64,000 bases of DNA from Candidatus Iainarchaeum sp. (GCA_018304425.1 JAGVWE010000004.1:254121-318120), one strand, 5' to 3'. Shown: positions 35,980 through 44,623, counted from the first letter of the stretch. A program made the numbers and translations. The notes: generated from the sequence alone by a model not told the origin.

Positions 35980-36504
35980 TCAACCCGTCCGTTGCCGTGT
36001 GCTTCGCCTGAACCACCACGCGTAGTAGCCCGCGATGGAGAGGAACAGGAAGGCGCGGAAGAAGAGGTCATGCGTCAACTCTCCGAGGACGAGGCCCTGC
36101 GCCTTAATCATCAGGATAGTCCCATCAATCCTTATTATATTAAATATAAATGAAATAAGGATGCCCAGGCCAGCGCCCTTGACCCGCTCCCGCCACGGGA
36201 TGCCAAAGCTGGCGAGGACGGCGGACACCAGCACAATCGTTTCCAGGAGGCCCGTGCACAAGTAGCTTATCGCCACGGGCAAGGCCAGGCCCTCGACCTG
36301 GAGGAGGACCGGTTCACCGGCCAAGAGCACGCCGTTCACTCCGAAAAAATTCAGGCCCGCCAATGCCGCCCCTGCCACCAGGCCTTCGATGGCTTCCAAG
36401 GGCACGAGCCGCGCCAAAAAGTTCAAGGCAAAGAAGGCCGCGACGAACCCGGCCAAGAACTTGCCGGCCTTCCGGAGTTCGGCCTTCGAGAAACGGAACT
36501 GCAT
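35980..36504 (-). CDS. Archaeosortase/exosortase-family protease-transpeptidase
   Basis: 174 aa from MQFRFS, chosen because AAGGGG lies just before this ATG; the frame extends 22 codons upstream. About five membrane helices. The catalytic triad of the family is visible: Cys in ISYLCTGLLE (about residue 83), Arg in FNIIRIDG (about 123), and His in ELTHDLFFR (about 143). Archaeosortases cut C-terminal tripartite sorting tails (motif, membrane helix, basic end) of surface proteins and attach the product to a lipid. A candidate substrate in this window is the 1541-aa protein at 50073, ending LPEEP, hydrophobic helix, Arg. Divergent from the membrane-protein gene at 36563. Confidence is high for family, low for the exact subgroup. 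Confidence 0.88.
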   Translation of the reverse strand: MQFRFSKAELRKAGKFLAGFVAAFFALNFLARLVPLEAIEGLVAGAALAGLNFFGVNGVLLAGEPVLLQVEGLALPVAISYLCTGLLETIVLVSAVLASFGIPWRERVKGAGLGILISFIFNIIRIDGTILMIKAQGLVLGELTHDLFFRAFLFLSIAGYYAWWFRRSTRQRTG

Positions 36505-36524
36505 ACCCCTTTCCTGCACCAAAC

Positions 36525-36533
36525 AATTAAATA
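36525..36533 (+). promoter_or_regulatory. TATA-like promoter of the polytopic membrane protein
   Basis: AATTAAATA is centred about 34 bases before the ATG at 36563, in the 58-base divergent gap with the archaeosortase gene. Confidence 0.45.
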
Positions 36534-36562
36534 CTTCGTCGCCGTTAGTGTTTCGGGTAAGC

Positions 36563-37441
36563 ATGGGCAAAATCTGGTCGGCCTACGAGGCCATCATCGA
36601 CAACTGCTTCAACGTCGAGTTAATCATTGGCGTGCTCGTGTTGTCGGTGGTGCAGCTCATCGCCTTCGGCGTCCTGTTCTTCCTCGGCCTGTTGTTGCTG
36701 GGGGTTTCCGCGTTCCTGGGCCCGCTGGCCCTGTTGCTGGCCGTCGTGGTCGCAGGCCTGGGCCTGGTCCTGTCCATGGCATTCTTCGGCGGCCTCTACT
36801 TCAACCTCGGCTACGCCAAACTCGAGCAAAACAAGGTGGACTTCGGTTCCGCATTCCAGAACACCCTGGCCCACCTCTTCCAGGCCTTCAAGCTGTGGCT
36901 GGCGTGGTGGGTGCTGCTGAGCCTCGTCGTAGGGGTTTTCGCACTCGTCGTCGGCCTGTCCTTCCTTCCAAGCCTGGCCTCCCTGGGCCAGCAAATCCAG
37001 GGAGGGGCCGCGCCCTCCGAGGAAGCCGTGTTGGGTTCCTTGGGCGGCGGCCTGGCCGTGTTCTTCTTGTTGTTCTTCGCCTTCCTCGTGTTGCTCATCG
37101 TGATAGCCCCCTTCACCACGGTCTTGTTCTCGTTGCCGTTCGTGGAAGGAACCGGGGTCAGGGCATCCCTTGCCCGCGCCCTCGAGTTGGGCAAGAAAAA
37201 CTATTGGCCGAACTTCAAGCTCATGGTGTTGCACATGCTGGTCAGCTCGGCCACCTTTTCCGCTTTTTACCTGGTGGCCTTGCTGCTCATGATTCCAGTC
37301 CTGGCCCTGGGCGGCGTGGCCGCGATGGGGTTCGGCTTCATGCTGGTCTACTATCTCTCCATGCTCTTGGCCAGCGTGTTCCTCGCCGTCCTGAGCGCCT
37401 TGTACCAGGCCCGCGTCTACTTGTACGACGTGCACGGCTGA
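36563..37441 (+). CDS. Polytopic membrane protein of unknown function
   Basis: 292 aa from MGKIWSAY; the longer frame upstream overlaps the archaeosortase gene and is not coding. Five or six hydrophobic segments (about residues 17-45, 47-75, 110-135, 165-200, 225-260, 262-285), rich in Leu, Val, Phe and Ala. The pattern (conserved soluble helix EQNKVDFGSAFQNTL between helices, FEL-type ALELGKKNYW later) resembles the broad group of DUF4013-like archaeal membrane proteins, but I would not insist. The last four codons plus stop are part of a 19-bp tandem repeat. Confidence 0.75.
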   Translation: MGKIWSAYEAIIDNCFNVELIIGVLVLSVVQLIAFGVLFFLGLLLLGVSAFLGPLALLLAVVVAGLGLVLSMAFFGGLYFNLGYAKLEQNKVDFGSAFQNTLAHLFQAFKLWLAWWVLLSLVVGVFALVVGLSFLPSLASLGQQIQGGAAPSEEAVLGSLGGGLAVFFLLFFAFLVLLIVIAPFTTVLFSLPFVEGTGVRASLARALELGKKNYWPNFKLMVLHMLVSSATFSAFYLVALLLMIPVLALGGVAAMGFGFMLVYYLSMLLASVFLAVLSALYQARVYLYDVHG

Positions 37442-37486
37442 ATCTCCCGTGCACGGCTGAATTTTCCGTGCACGGCTGAAAGCCCC
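37430..37486 (+). repeat. Three tandem 19-bp units at a stop codon
   Basis: GTGCACGGCTGA occurs at 37430-37441, 37449-37460 and 37468-37479, a period of 19. The first copy is the natural gene end (Val-His-Gly-stop); the other two lie downstream and repeat the stop codon. GTGCAC is also a palindrome. Confidence 0.9.
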
Positions 37487-37498
37487 AAACCCGAAAGC

Positions 37499-37508
37499 CT
37501 TAAATATA
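37499..37508 (+). promoter_or_regulatory. TATA box of the MazEF-type pair
   Basis: CTTAAATATA is centred 26-27 bases before the GTG at 37530. This spacing supports the GTG, not the ATG ten codons later, as a leaderless start. Confidence 0.6.
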
Positions 37509-37529
37509 GCTTTCTATATGTACCTATAG

Positions 37530-37802
37530 GTGATTATATTGGCTGCTACCACGACCATCATGGTTCCCGTGAAACTCAAGAAGGAACTCGACGCCCTCAA
37601 AGCGCATCACCGCGAGAGCTATGCGGAAGTCATTTCGAAGCTCGTCCACCCAACGAAGGAAGGCACCCGGTCGCTCTCCAGGAAGGCCCGGGACGCGCTC
37701 ATGGTGGAAGGCTACAAGAAGATGGCCAAGTTGAGCCTCGAGTTGGCGGAGGAAGGCGCTGCGGCGGATGCCGAAGTGGACAGGTTATTGGATGATTATT
37801 AA
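37530..37802 (+). CDS. Antitoxin of a MazEF-type pair (VapB/RHH-like archaeal family)
   Basis: 90 aa from GTG. The part TTIMVPVKLKKELDALK followed by HHRESYAEVISKLV is the pattern of archaeal small antitoxins (COG1753-like), in which a beta strand and two helices form a DNA-binding dimer and the C-terminal tail wraps the toxin. The acidic tail ELAEEGAAADAEVDRLLDDY would be the toxin-binding part. The end overlaps the toxin gene by 11 bases, the classic arrangement. By family, the antitoxin or the complex represses the shared promoter. Confidence 0.8.
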   Translation: MIILAATTTIMVPVKLKKELDALKAHHRESYAEVISKLVHPTKEGTRSLSRKARDALMVEGYKKMAKLSLELAEEGAAADAEVDRLLDDY

Positions 37803-38136
37803 ACGTGGCGACGTGGTTTTGGCCGATTTCGACCCGGTGCAGGGCTCTGAGCAAGGGAAGCGCCGCCCTGCCCTGGTTATCCAGAGCGATTTTGGAAATG
37901 CGTCCAGCCCGACCACCATTGTCGCGTTGTTTACTTCGCAGACAAAAAAGGAATATCCGTTTACGGTCTTTGTCAGAACCGGGGAGGGCGGCCTCACCAA
38001 GGACAGCTTGTTATTGCTGAACCACATCCGTACCGTGTCCATTCAGCACCGGTTCGTAAAAAAACTCGGTTTCCTTACGGAAGCCACCATGCAGAAAGTG
38101 GACGCCGCCCTCAAGGCGAGTCTCGGCCTGGATTGA
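37792..38136 (+). CDS. MazF/PemK-family mRNA interferase toxin
   Basis: 114 aa starting MIIKRGDVVL; this ATG sits within the antitoxin end, and a longer in-frame start eight codons earlier is not needed. Family signature: KRGDVVLADFDPVQGSEQGK, RRPALVIQSD, and the later TIVALFTSQ strand, with the Arg of KRRPALVI and the Thr/Ser of the following strand as the usual active-site residues. MazF toxins cut RNA at short motifs. Full length, no damage seen. The neighbour at 38146 follows by 9 bases and may be co-transcribed. Confidence 0.92.
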   Translation: MIIKRGDVVLADFDPVQGSEQGKRRPALVIQSDFGNASSPTTIVALFTSQTKKEYPFTVFVRTGEGGLTKDSLLLLNHIRTVSIQHRFVKKLGFLTEATMQKVDAALKASLGLD

Positions 38137-38145
38137 GGTGTTTTC

Positions 38146-38394
38146 ATGGTTAAAGTGGCTGTGCAGGTGACGAACCCCGAACTGGATGCATTGGAGGACC
38201 AAATAGTTGCCTGGAATCTGTGCAAAAAGCACCAGGCCGTTTGGCGTGCTTCCGAGGACGACCGCTGGCGCTTCACTCAAACGTGCAAAGCCTGCATTAA
38301 AGTTGGCAAGGAAATCCGCCGCAAATCCCTGCACTTGTGGACCAAGCTCGTAACCGCCTATGAGAAGGCCCGCAAACCCGCCAGCCGGCGATGA
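38146..38394 (+). CDS. Small Cys-containing hypothetical protein
   Basis: 82 aa, basic. Cys and His are placed as LCKKHQ and later TCKAC, which could bind one zinc. It follows the MazF gene by 9 bases in the same direction and may be part of that operon as a third component, or be an independent gene. No family recognised. Confidence 0.6.
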   Translation: MVKVAVQVTNPELDALEDQIVAWNLCKKHQAVWRASEDDRWRFTQTCKACIKVGKEIRRKSLHLWTKLVTAYEKARKPASRR

Positions 38395-38442
38395 GTATTA
38401 ATATAACATTAGCCTAATTTAATCGCGAAAAGCCTTCCAGGG

Positions 38443-40752
38443 GTGGAAGGGATTGGGCAAGGGGTTGTTGGCGTGAAGATTGGCGGGTTTGAGGTCGGGC
38501 CCTACGTGGTCAAGGAGTCGGGGGGAAAGAAGCACCTGCTGATTGACTGCCGGGACTGCGTGTACAGTTCGAACATCGCCGGGGACTGGGCGTGCCGGAA
38601 CCACGTCCTGCGGGTGTTCGCGGAAGTCGAGGCCGACCTGATCGTCTTGGCCGAAGTCTATGAGCGGGTGTACAACGAGGACCAGACGAAGATGCTCCTC
38701 GAAGTCAGCCAGCTCATCCAGAAGTTCGAGGTCGAAAGCATCTGGGGCCCGCAGCACCTCGGGGACGCGAAAGTGGAAGGCGAGTCGGCTTTCGGCTTGC
38801 GCCATGACGCCATCGTCACCATTTCCCACGAGTTGCTGGCCATCGACCCCATCGCGGCCTACATCCGCTGCCTCCAGGAATTGAAGCGCGAAAAGGAGGA
38901 ACTCGAGAAGCGGCCCCCGGCCCAGCAATGCGAGGTCTACCTCAAGACCCTCCTGCACCTCAAGGACGGGTTGGAGGCCACCACCCTCATCCGGAAGGCC
39001 AAAAACATTCTGTTGCAACTCAAGAAGACCCCGGAGACCGCTGAAGTCTACCGCGTCTTCTTCGAGGCCCAGGTGAAGCCCAGCTTCATCGGCTCGCGGC
39101 TCCTCTTCGAGGAAACCGAGAAGCTCGAGTTGTTGGACGAGTACCAGGTCGCCGACTCCGTCGTCCAGATTTTCTCGCACCCCGCGAAGACCGAGAAGAT
39201 GTACGTCATCAACCCCCCCGAATACTCGCTCCCGCCCGAAAAATACTTCGTCCTGAGCAAGACGCGCGAAATCGTCGCCACGTACAAGCCCGGCAAGACC
39301 TCCCTGAGCGCGCTGGCGAAGAGCCGGAAATACTTCGAACGCGTGTACCAGGCCACCATCCGGGAAATCGCGCGCGCCAGCAACATCGCGCTCTCCACCG
39401 AGGAAATCATCGAGTTGAGCCAGCTCGTCGCGCGGTACACGGTGGGCTATGGAATCCTCGAAATCCTGTTGAACGACCGGCGGCTGACCGACATCTATCT
39501 GGACGCGCCCATCGGCCGCAAACCCATTTACGCCGTGCACTCGGACTTCGGCAGCTGCCAGACCAACGTCATTTACACCGAGGAAGAAGCGGACTCCCTG
39601 ATTTCCAAGATGCGCGCCATGTCCGGCCGGCCGTTCGACGAAGCCCACCCCGTGCTCGACTTCGACTTGCCGGACCTGGAAACCAGGGTCGCGGTCATCG
39701 GGCCCCCGTTGAGTCCGGATGGACCTGCCTTTGCCTTCCGCCTCCACAAGACGACTCCTTGGACCCTGCCCCAGTTCATTGACGTGAAAATGCTTTCCCC
39801 GTTGTGCGCCGGCCTCCTGTCCTTTTTCATCGACAACCAAGCCACCATGCTGGTGACGGGTTCCAGGGGCTCCGGAAAGACCTCGCTGATGACGGCCTTG
39901 ATGCTGGAAATCCCCCAGAACTCCCGCATCCTCGTCCAAGAGGACACCCTGGAAATCCCGGTGCCCTACCTGAAGGACATCGGCTTCAACATCCAGCGGC
40001 TTAAAACCAGGTCCCCCATCGGCGTGAGCATGACCGAGTCCGAGGTGGCCCCCGAGGAATCGCTGCGCACCGCGTTGCGCCTCGGCGATTCCGCGTTGAT
40101 TCTGGGAGAGGTCCGGAGCAAGGAGGCAAAAGTCTTGTACGAGGCCATGCGGGTGGGCGCGGCCGGAAACATCGTCATGGGCACCATCCACGGCGACTCG
40201 GCGTACAGCGTCTGGGATAGGGTGGTGAACGACTTGGAGGTTCCGAACACGTCCTTCAAGGCAACCGACATCGTGGTCGTGGCGCGGCCCATCCGCTTCG
40301 CCGGCTCCCTGAAGCGGAACCGCCGCGTCGTGCAGCTCACCGAAGTCAAGAAGCACTGGACGCATGACCCCGAGGAAGAGAATGCCCTGCTGGACCTGAT
40401 GCTGTTCGACGCCAAGAAAGACGAACTCGAGTTGCTGGAGGACAGCCTCAAGGAATCCGAGTTGTTCTCCAAAATCGGGGCCACCAGTGGCCTGACCATG
40501 AAGCAGATGTGGGAGCAAATCAAGATGGACGCGTCCTCCAAGGCGTTCCTCGTGGAGATGAAGAACAAGTACTCCCTTCCCGAGCTCCTGGAAGCCGAGA
40601 ACGCCATCATCGCCAAGAACAAGCTGCTGCTCATCAAGGAAAAACAGCTCGAAGAAGAGGGGAGCGCGGACTGCGAGGCCGCGCTCGGCCAGTGGAAGAA
40701 CTGGCTCCAGCAGCAGTTCATCAAGCGGCTGCTGGCGAGGAAGAAAAGTTGA
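38443..40752 (+). CDS. Type IV-pilus/archaellum-type secretion ATPase (GspE/FlaI superfamily)
   Basis: 769 aa from GTG; a second GTG ten codons later (38473) has AAGGGG at good spacing and may be the true start. The N-terminal ~330 residues are an accessory domain with Cys (DCRDC, DWAC) that I do not recognise. The C-terminal half is the hexameric motor: Walker A GSRGSGKTS at about 473, Walker B LILGEVR at about 550, His box GTIHGDS near 580. It should power pilin insertion from the cytoplasmic face together with the T2SSF membrane protein five bases downstream. A long tail after residue 620 (coiled-coil-like) is extra relative to FlaI. First gene of the pilus cluster. Confidence 0.92.
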   Translation: MEGIGQGVVGVKIGGFEVGPYVVKESGGKKHLLIDCRDCVYSSNIAGDWACRNHVLRVFAEVEADLIVLAEVYERVYNEDQTKMLLEVSQLIQKFEVESIWGPQHLGDAKVEGESAFGLRHDAIVTISHELLAIDPIAAYIRCLQELKREKEELEKRPPAQQCEVYLKTLLHLKDGLEATTLIRKAKNILLQLKKTPETAEVYRVFFEAQVKPSFIGSRLLFEETEKLELLDEYQVADSVVQIFSHPAKTEKMYVINPPEYSLPPEKYFVLSKTREIVATYKPGKTSLSALAKSRKYFERVYQATIREIARASNIALSTEEIIELSQLVARYTVGYGILEILLNDRRLTDIYLDAPIGRKPIYAVHSDFGSCQTNVIYTEEEADSLISKMRAMSGRPFDEAHPVLDFDLPDLETRVAVIGPPLSPDGPAFAFRLHKTTPWTLPQFIDVKMLSPLCAGLLSFFIDNQATMLVTGSRGSGKTSLMTALMLEIPQNSRILVQEDTLEIPVPYLKDIGFNIQRLKTRSPIGVSMTESEVAPEESLRTALRLGDSALILGEVRSKEAKVLYEAMRVGAAGNIVMGTIHGDSAYSVWDRVVNDLEVPNTSFKATDIVVVARPIRFAGSLKRNRRVVQLTEVKKHWTHDPEEENALLDLMLFDAKKDELELLEDSLKESELFSKIGATSGLTMKQMWEQIKMDASSKAFLVEMKNKYSLPELLEAENAIIAKNKLLLIKEKQLEEEGSADCEAALGQWKNWLQQQFIKRLLARKKS

Positions 40753-40757
40753 TGTAG

Positions 40758-43064
40758 ATGCCCCGGCCCAACCCCAACGCCTTGCGGGACATGACGCCCG
40801 GCCAGATGTACCGCGAGATAAAGGTGTCCATGCCGGAATTCGAGGCAGGGGAGACCGCGCTGGTCAGGGAAAAACAGGTCCCCTTCGTGTTGTTCTGCAA
40901 GCGCATGCATGCCTTGGCCCCGGGCCTTGGCCGGGGGGCCGTGCTGCAGCCCGTTTACAAGGAAGCCATCGAATTCCTGGGGTGGAAGCTCTCCGCCGAG
41001 GAGTTCACGGCCGCCATCAAGGTTTCGCTCTACGCCAGCCTCTTCGTGGGCCTCATCCTGGGAGCCGCACTCTACTTCAGCCCCCTCGCGCCCCTCGTTG
41101 ACGGCTTTTTCGGCGTGGCCTACCTGACCCCCGTGCTGTTGTTCGCGCCCTTTGTCCTGGTCGGCATGGGCATCGGCTCGTTCATCCAGAACTTTCCCCT
41201 GGAAGCGGCCAAGGAAGAGCAGCTGCGCGCCCTGACCTACGTTCCGGACATCGTGGGCTACATGATCATGTCCATGAAACTCGTGCCCAACCTCGAAAAA
41301 GCCGTCGAGTTCGCGGCCAACCACGGCCGCGGAAAAATCGCGGACGACTTCCGCCGCGTGCTCTGGGAAGTCCAGCTCGGCGTTCACGGCTCGCTGTCCG
41401 AGGCCCTCGACGAACTCGCCTACCGCTGGGGCAAGTTCAGCGACGAGTTCAAGCACGCCCTCATGATGATCCGCGCCTCCGTGCTCGAAAACACGGAAGC
41501 CAAGCGCTATGCGTTGCTGGACAAGACCATGCAGGACATCCTGGACTCCATCAAGCTCAAGATGGAGAACTACGCGCGCGCCCTCTCGCAGCCCACCACC
41601 ATGCTGTTCTACATCGGCGTGCTGTTGCCCCTCATCCTCATCATTGTCTTGCCCGTGGGCTCGACCTTCAGCGGCGCGCCCCTTGCCAACCCCATTGCCC
41701 TGTTCTTAATCTACAACGTATTCATCCCCCTGCTCACCATCGTGTTCGCCTCCGGCCTCATCCGGCAACGGCCCCCGACTTACATTTCGCCGGTCATCCC
41801 GGACAACTTTCCAGGGCTCCCCCCCAAGGGAGTCATCCGCACCAAGGGCGGGCAAATCAGCATTTACTTCGTGATGGCCCTGGTCCTGGTCCTCGGCATC
41901 GCCTTCTCCTACTTCCTTTCCGTGGAAGGCATTCCCCCCCTGAGCCTGGTCAAGGAACGGCCGCTGCAGGTGCTCAAGGCAGACCTCTCCGAGGCGGTGG
42001 CCCTCCAAAAAGACGGCAAGGCCCTGGACTACTTCGCGGAAGGCGGAACCCGTTACCGGGAACTGGTCGCGCTCGGCATCCGCAGGGAAAAGATTCCCAC
42101 GCAATTGTCCGTCGAAAAGCAGACCTTCTTCTCGCGCTCGGAATTCGACGTCACGCCCTACAACTTCATCTTCGGCATGCTGTTGACGTTCTCCCTCCTG
42201 GTCTACGTTTACTTGCACTACACGAGCATCTACAAGCGCCAGGCCCAGGAAACCATCGAGCGCATGGAATCCGAGTTCAAGGACGCCCTGTACGTCCTTG
42301 CCTCCCGCATGGGGGAAAACAAGCCAGTCGAGGACGCGATGCGGCACACCCGCGAGTTCCTCCCCCAGTACGCGATCAGCGAAGCCGTGTTCGGAAAGGC
42401 CATCGACAACATCTCCCTGCTCGGCATGCCCCTGGAAGCCGCCGTCTTCGACTCAGGATACGGCGCGCTGAAGAACAACCCCAGCAGCCTCATCCGGGGC
42501 GGCATGCAGCTGCTCATCGACTCCGTGCAATTGGGCGTGAACGTGGCCGCGCGCACCCTGATTTCGCTGTCCATCCAGATGGACAACGCCGACAAGGTCA
42601 ACCGCACCCTCACCCAGCTCGTGCAAGACGTTACCGGCGTCATGCGGAGCATGAGCACGTTCATCGCGCCCATCGTATTGGGAATAACCACCACCCTGCA
42701 AAAAATCGTCATCATCACCCTATTCAGCATTTCCTCTTCCAGCATCCTCCGCCAGACCCAGGAATCCGGTTCCGAGGCCGGGGCAGGCGGCCTTGGCTCG
42801 AGTTTTTCGGGCGTGAACCTCAATGCCTTGATAAACGCGGAAGCCATCGGCCAGATAGCCTCGCCCACCCAATTCGTTTTCATCGTCGCCTTTTACATCA
42901 TCGAACTGGTGTTCATCATGACCTACTTCACCACGCGCATCGAGCAGGACAACGAGTTGCTGGTGAGGCTGAACATCGCGAAAGCCATGCCCATCGCGGT
43001 CGTGGTGTTCGTGGGCAGCATGATTGCCAGCAACGCCTTGACCGGGGGATTCATCGGGGGTTGA
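40758..43064 (+). CDS. Double T2SSF membrane platform protein (FlaJ/TadC type)
   Basis: 768 aa, the inner-membrane partner of the preceding ATPase. Two T2SSF modules are visible: the first with YVPDIVGYMIMSMK and ALDELAYRWG (about residues 155-300), the second with ALYVLASRMGENKPVEDAM (about 500-690), each flanked by membrane helices. This duplicated layout is common in archaeal FlaJ relatives. Between the halves, residues 363-366 are KGGQ followed by a hydrophobic helix, which looks like the class III pilin signals of the neighbouring pilins. It fits a platform that receives pilins. No damage seen; the gap to the ATPase is 5 bases. Confidence 0.9.
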   Translation: MPRPNPNALRDMTPGQMYREIKVSMPEFEAGETALVREKQVPFVLFCKRMHALAPGLGRGAVLQPVYKEAIEFLGWKLSAEEFTAAIKVSLYASLFVGLILGAALYFSPLAPLVDGFFGVAYLTPVLLFAPFVLVGMGIGSFIQNFPLEAAKEEQLRALTYVPDIVGYMIMSMKLVPNLEKAVEFAANHGRGKIADDFRRVLWEVQLGVHGSLSEALDELAYRWGKFSDEFKHALMMIRASVLENTEAKRYALLDKTMQDILDSIKLKMENYARALSQPTTMLFYIGVLLPLILIIVLPVGSTFSGAPLANPIALFLIYNVFIPLLTIVFASGLIRQRPPTYISPVIPDNFPGLPPKGVIRTKGGQISIYFVMALVLVLGIAFSYFLSVEGIPPLSLVKERPLQVLKADLSEAVALQKDGKALDYFAEGGTRYRELVALGIRREKIPTQLSVEKQTFFSRSEFDVTPYNFIFGMLLTFSLLVYVYLHYTSIYKRQAQETIERMESEFKDALYVLASRMGENKPVEDAMRHTREFLPQYAISEAVFGKAIDNISLLGMPLEAAVFDSGYGALKNNPSSLIRGGMQLLIDSVQLGVNVAARTLISLSIQMDNADKVNRTLTQLVQDVTGVMRSMSTFIAPIVLGITTTLQKIVIITLFSISSSSILRQTQESGSEAGAGGLGSSFSGVNLNALINAEAIGQIASPTQFVFIVAFYIIELVFIMTYFTTRIEQDNELLVRLNIAKAMPIAVVVFVGSMIASNALTGGFIGG

Positions 43065-43068
43065 ATGC

Positions 43069-43515
43069 ATGGCCCTGCTCTTCCACGTCGGCCAGCGCGG
43101 GCAGGCCTTCGAGGCCTTCAAGCTGCTCATCGGCGCCATCCTGGCCCTGCTCATCCTCATGATTATCTTGGGCGCGGTCCAGCAGTTGCGTGGCCTCGAA
43201 GACAAGATCAGTTACGACAAGCTCGTGCAGGCCGCGCAGTCAGCGAGAAAGCAGCCCAACGGCCAGGTGCTGAAGGTGGAGGACATCATCCTCAAGGAAG
43301 GGGGCTACTCGAGCGCGAGCTTCGCCGATAAGATGAATCTGCGGCCGGAATGCGTTTCCCTGGACGCCTTTGGCCAGGCCTTTTCCTCGAACGCCCCGGT
43401 CGCCGTCACCGTCAACCAACGCATGCTCACCTCGGTTTACTACCGTTGCTCGATTGCCGGCTCCCAGGACTGCGAAGTCGAGTGCGAGATAAAGTTCGGC
43501 AAGGGCTTCGACTAG
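43069..43515 (+). CDS. Pilin-like protein, class III signal (GQ-AFEAFKLLI)
   Basis: 148 aa. The N-terminus reads MALLFHVGQRGQ then AFEAFKLLIGAILALLILMI: basic leader, Gly-Gln, hydrophobic helix, as in archaeal prepilins cut by a FlaK/PibD-type peptidase. The body has four Cys near the end (CVSLDAFG, YRCSIAGSQDCEVECE), probably two disulfides. The ATG at 43069 lies 4 bases after the platform gene's stop. Likely a structural or minor pilin of the system encoded upstream. Confidence 0.82.
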   Translation: MALLFHVGQRGQAFEAFKLLIGAILALLILMIILGAVQQLRGLEDKISYDKLVQAAQSARKQPNGQVLKVEDIILKEGGYSSASFADKMNLRPECVSLDAFGQAFSSNAPVAVTVNQRMLTSVYYRCSIAGSQDCEVECEIKFGKGFD

Positions 43516-43544
43516 CCGCCCGAAAGAAGCCCGCCGGAAGAAGG

Positions 43545-43552
43545 TTTATATA
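43545..43552 (+). promoter_or_regulatory. TATA box of the tandem pilin-like pair
   Basis: TTTATATA is centred 26 bases before the GTG at 43575, favouring that codon as a leaderless start over the ATG three codons later. Confidence 0.6.
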
Positions 43553-43574
43553 TACCTTTGGCTTATCTATTAGC

Positions 43575-44102
43575 GTGAAATCCATGCGTTTCCTGGGTCA
43601 GTCCGGTCAGGCCTTCGATGTCTTCAAGCTGCTCATCGCGGCCGTGGTTGCCTTGGCCATCCTCGGCATCCTGTTCGGCATCCTCCGCAACGTCATGGTG
43701 GGCGTGCAAACCGAGCCCCAGGCCAAGGCCATTGAGTTCGTCAAGAGTTCCATCAACTCCATCGGCGAATTGAAGGTGACGGACACGGTCACGTTTTCGG
43801 CTGGCAAGTCCCTGAACGCGAGGACGATTGCCATTGAGACCCGGCAGCTCGCCGAAGACCAGGTCTGCGTTTCCGGGGGAGACTTTGCGGACGACGAGAG
43901 CTTCAAGGTCGTGGGCCAGGGCATCGTCGTTTACTCGGGGAAATCTGACCGCACCACCAAGCTCGCGGTGGTCTGCGATTACGGCGACCGGATTGAGAAG
44001 ACCCTCACCGAGGACTACGGCAAGGACTCCAGCTGGCTCGGCGAATGCGGTTGCTCGGGCCAGGAAGACCGCTGCTGCTTGGTTGCCATCGTCCGCAACT
44101 AA
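43575..44102 (+). CDS. Pilin-like protein, class III signal (GQ-AFDVFKLLI)
   Basis: 175 aa from GTG (or 172 from ATG 43584). MRFLGQSGQ then AFDVFKLLIAAVVALAILGI is a close relative of the pilin at 43069. The body has EDQVCVSGGD and ends ECGCSGQEDRCCLVAIV, six Cys in all. The next gene is a duplicate of it. Expected to be a pilus subunit after leader removal. Confidence 0.82.
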   Translation: MKSMRFLGQSGQAFDVFKLLIAAVVALAILGILFGILRNVMVGVQTEPQAKAIEFVKSSINSIGELKVTDTVTFSAGKSLNARTIAIETRQLAEDQVCVSGGDFADDESFKVVGQGIVVYSGKSDRTTKLAVVCDYGDRIEKTLTEDYGKDSSWLGECGCSGQEDRCCLVAIVRN

Positions 44103-44118
44103 GGTCGCGCTTACGCGT

Positions 44119-44616
44119 ATGCGCTTTCGCTCCCTGCTAGTCCCTGTGGTGGTCGGGCTTGTCCTCCTTGGCCTGCTGTTCTTTAGCCGCTTGCTGATAT
44201 GTTGCTTCACGCCCGAGGACTTTACCCCCACTCAACATGCCATGGGGGCCGTGAAGAACTTGCTCAACTCCATCGGCGAGTTGAAGGTAACGGACATGGT
44301 CCGGTTTTCGGTCGGCGAATCGTTGAATGCGAGGACGATTGCCATTGAGACCCGGCAGCTCGCCGAAGACCAGGTCTGCGTGTCCCCAGGGGACTTCGCG
44401 GGAGACAAAAACTTCAACGTCGTTGAGGACGGCAAAGTCATTGAGTACCAGGGGGAACCGGGTCGGGCCGCCAGACTGGCGGTGCTCTGCGACTATGGCT
44501 CTAGGCTGGGGGACACGCTCAAAGCATATGGCAGGGACCCGGGTTGGGCCGCCCAGTGCGGCTGCGCCAGGGAAGAAGACCGTTGTTGCCTGGTGGCCCT
44601 TGCCAGGAACGCTTGA
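44119..44616 (+). CDS. Pilin paralogue that has lost the class III signal
   Basis: 165 aa. The body matches the previous gene (NSIGELKVTD; TIAIETRQLAEDQVCVSPGD; EEDRCCLVALA) and 53 bp are identical (43818-43870 with 44329-44381), but the N-terminus is an ordinary membrane anchor (LLVPVVVGLVLLGLLFF) with no Gly-Gln cleavage motif, followed by ICCF. It may be a membrane-tethered variant, for instance an assembly or base component, or a decaying copy. Same direction, 16 bases after its parent. Confidence 0.78.
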   Translation: MRFRSLLVPVVVGLVLLGLLFFSRLLICCFTPEDFTPTQHAMGAVKNLLNSIGELKVTDMVRFSVGESLNARTIAIETRQLAEDQVCVSPGDFAGDKNFNVVEDGKVIEYQGEPGRAARLAVLCDYGSRLGDTLKAYGRDPGWAAQCGCAREEDRCCLVALARNA

Positions 44617-44623
44617 CTCGTTT

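Noticed and set aside
36389-36562. N-terminal extension of the membrane protein upstream of 36563
   Set aside because: The extra codons are antisense to the archaeosortase and have a basic composition; the promoter box and ATG at 36563 fit better.
38419-40518. A 699-residue minus-strand frame opposite the ATPase
   Set aside because: The plus strand has intact Walker A, Walker B and His-box motifs; the opposite frame is a shadow.
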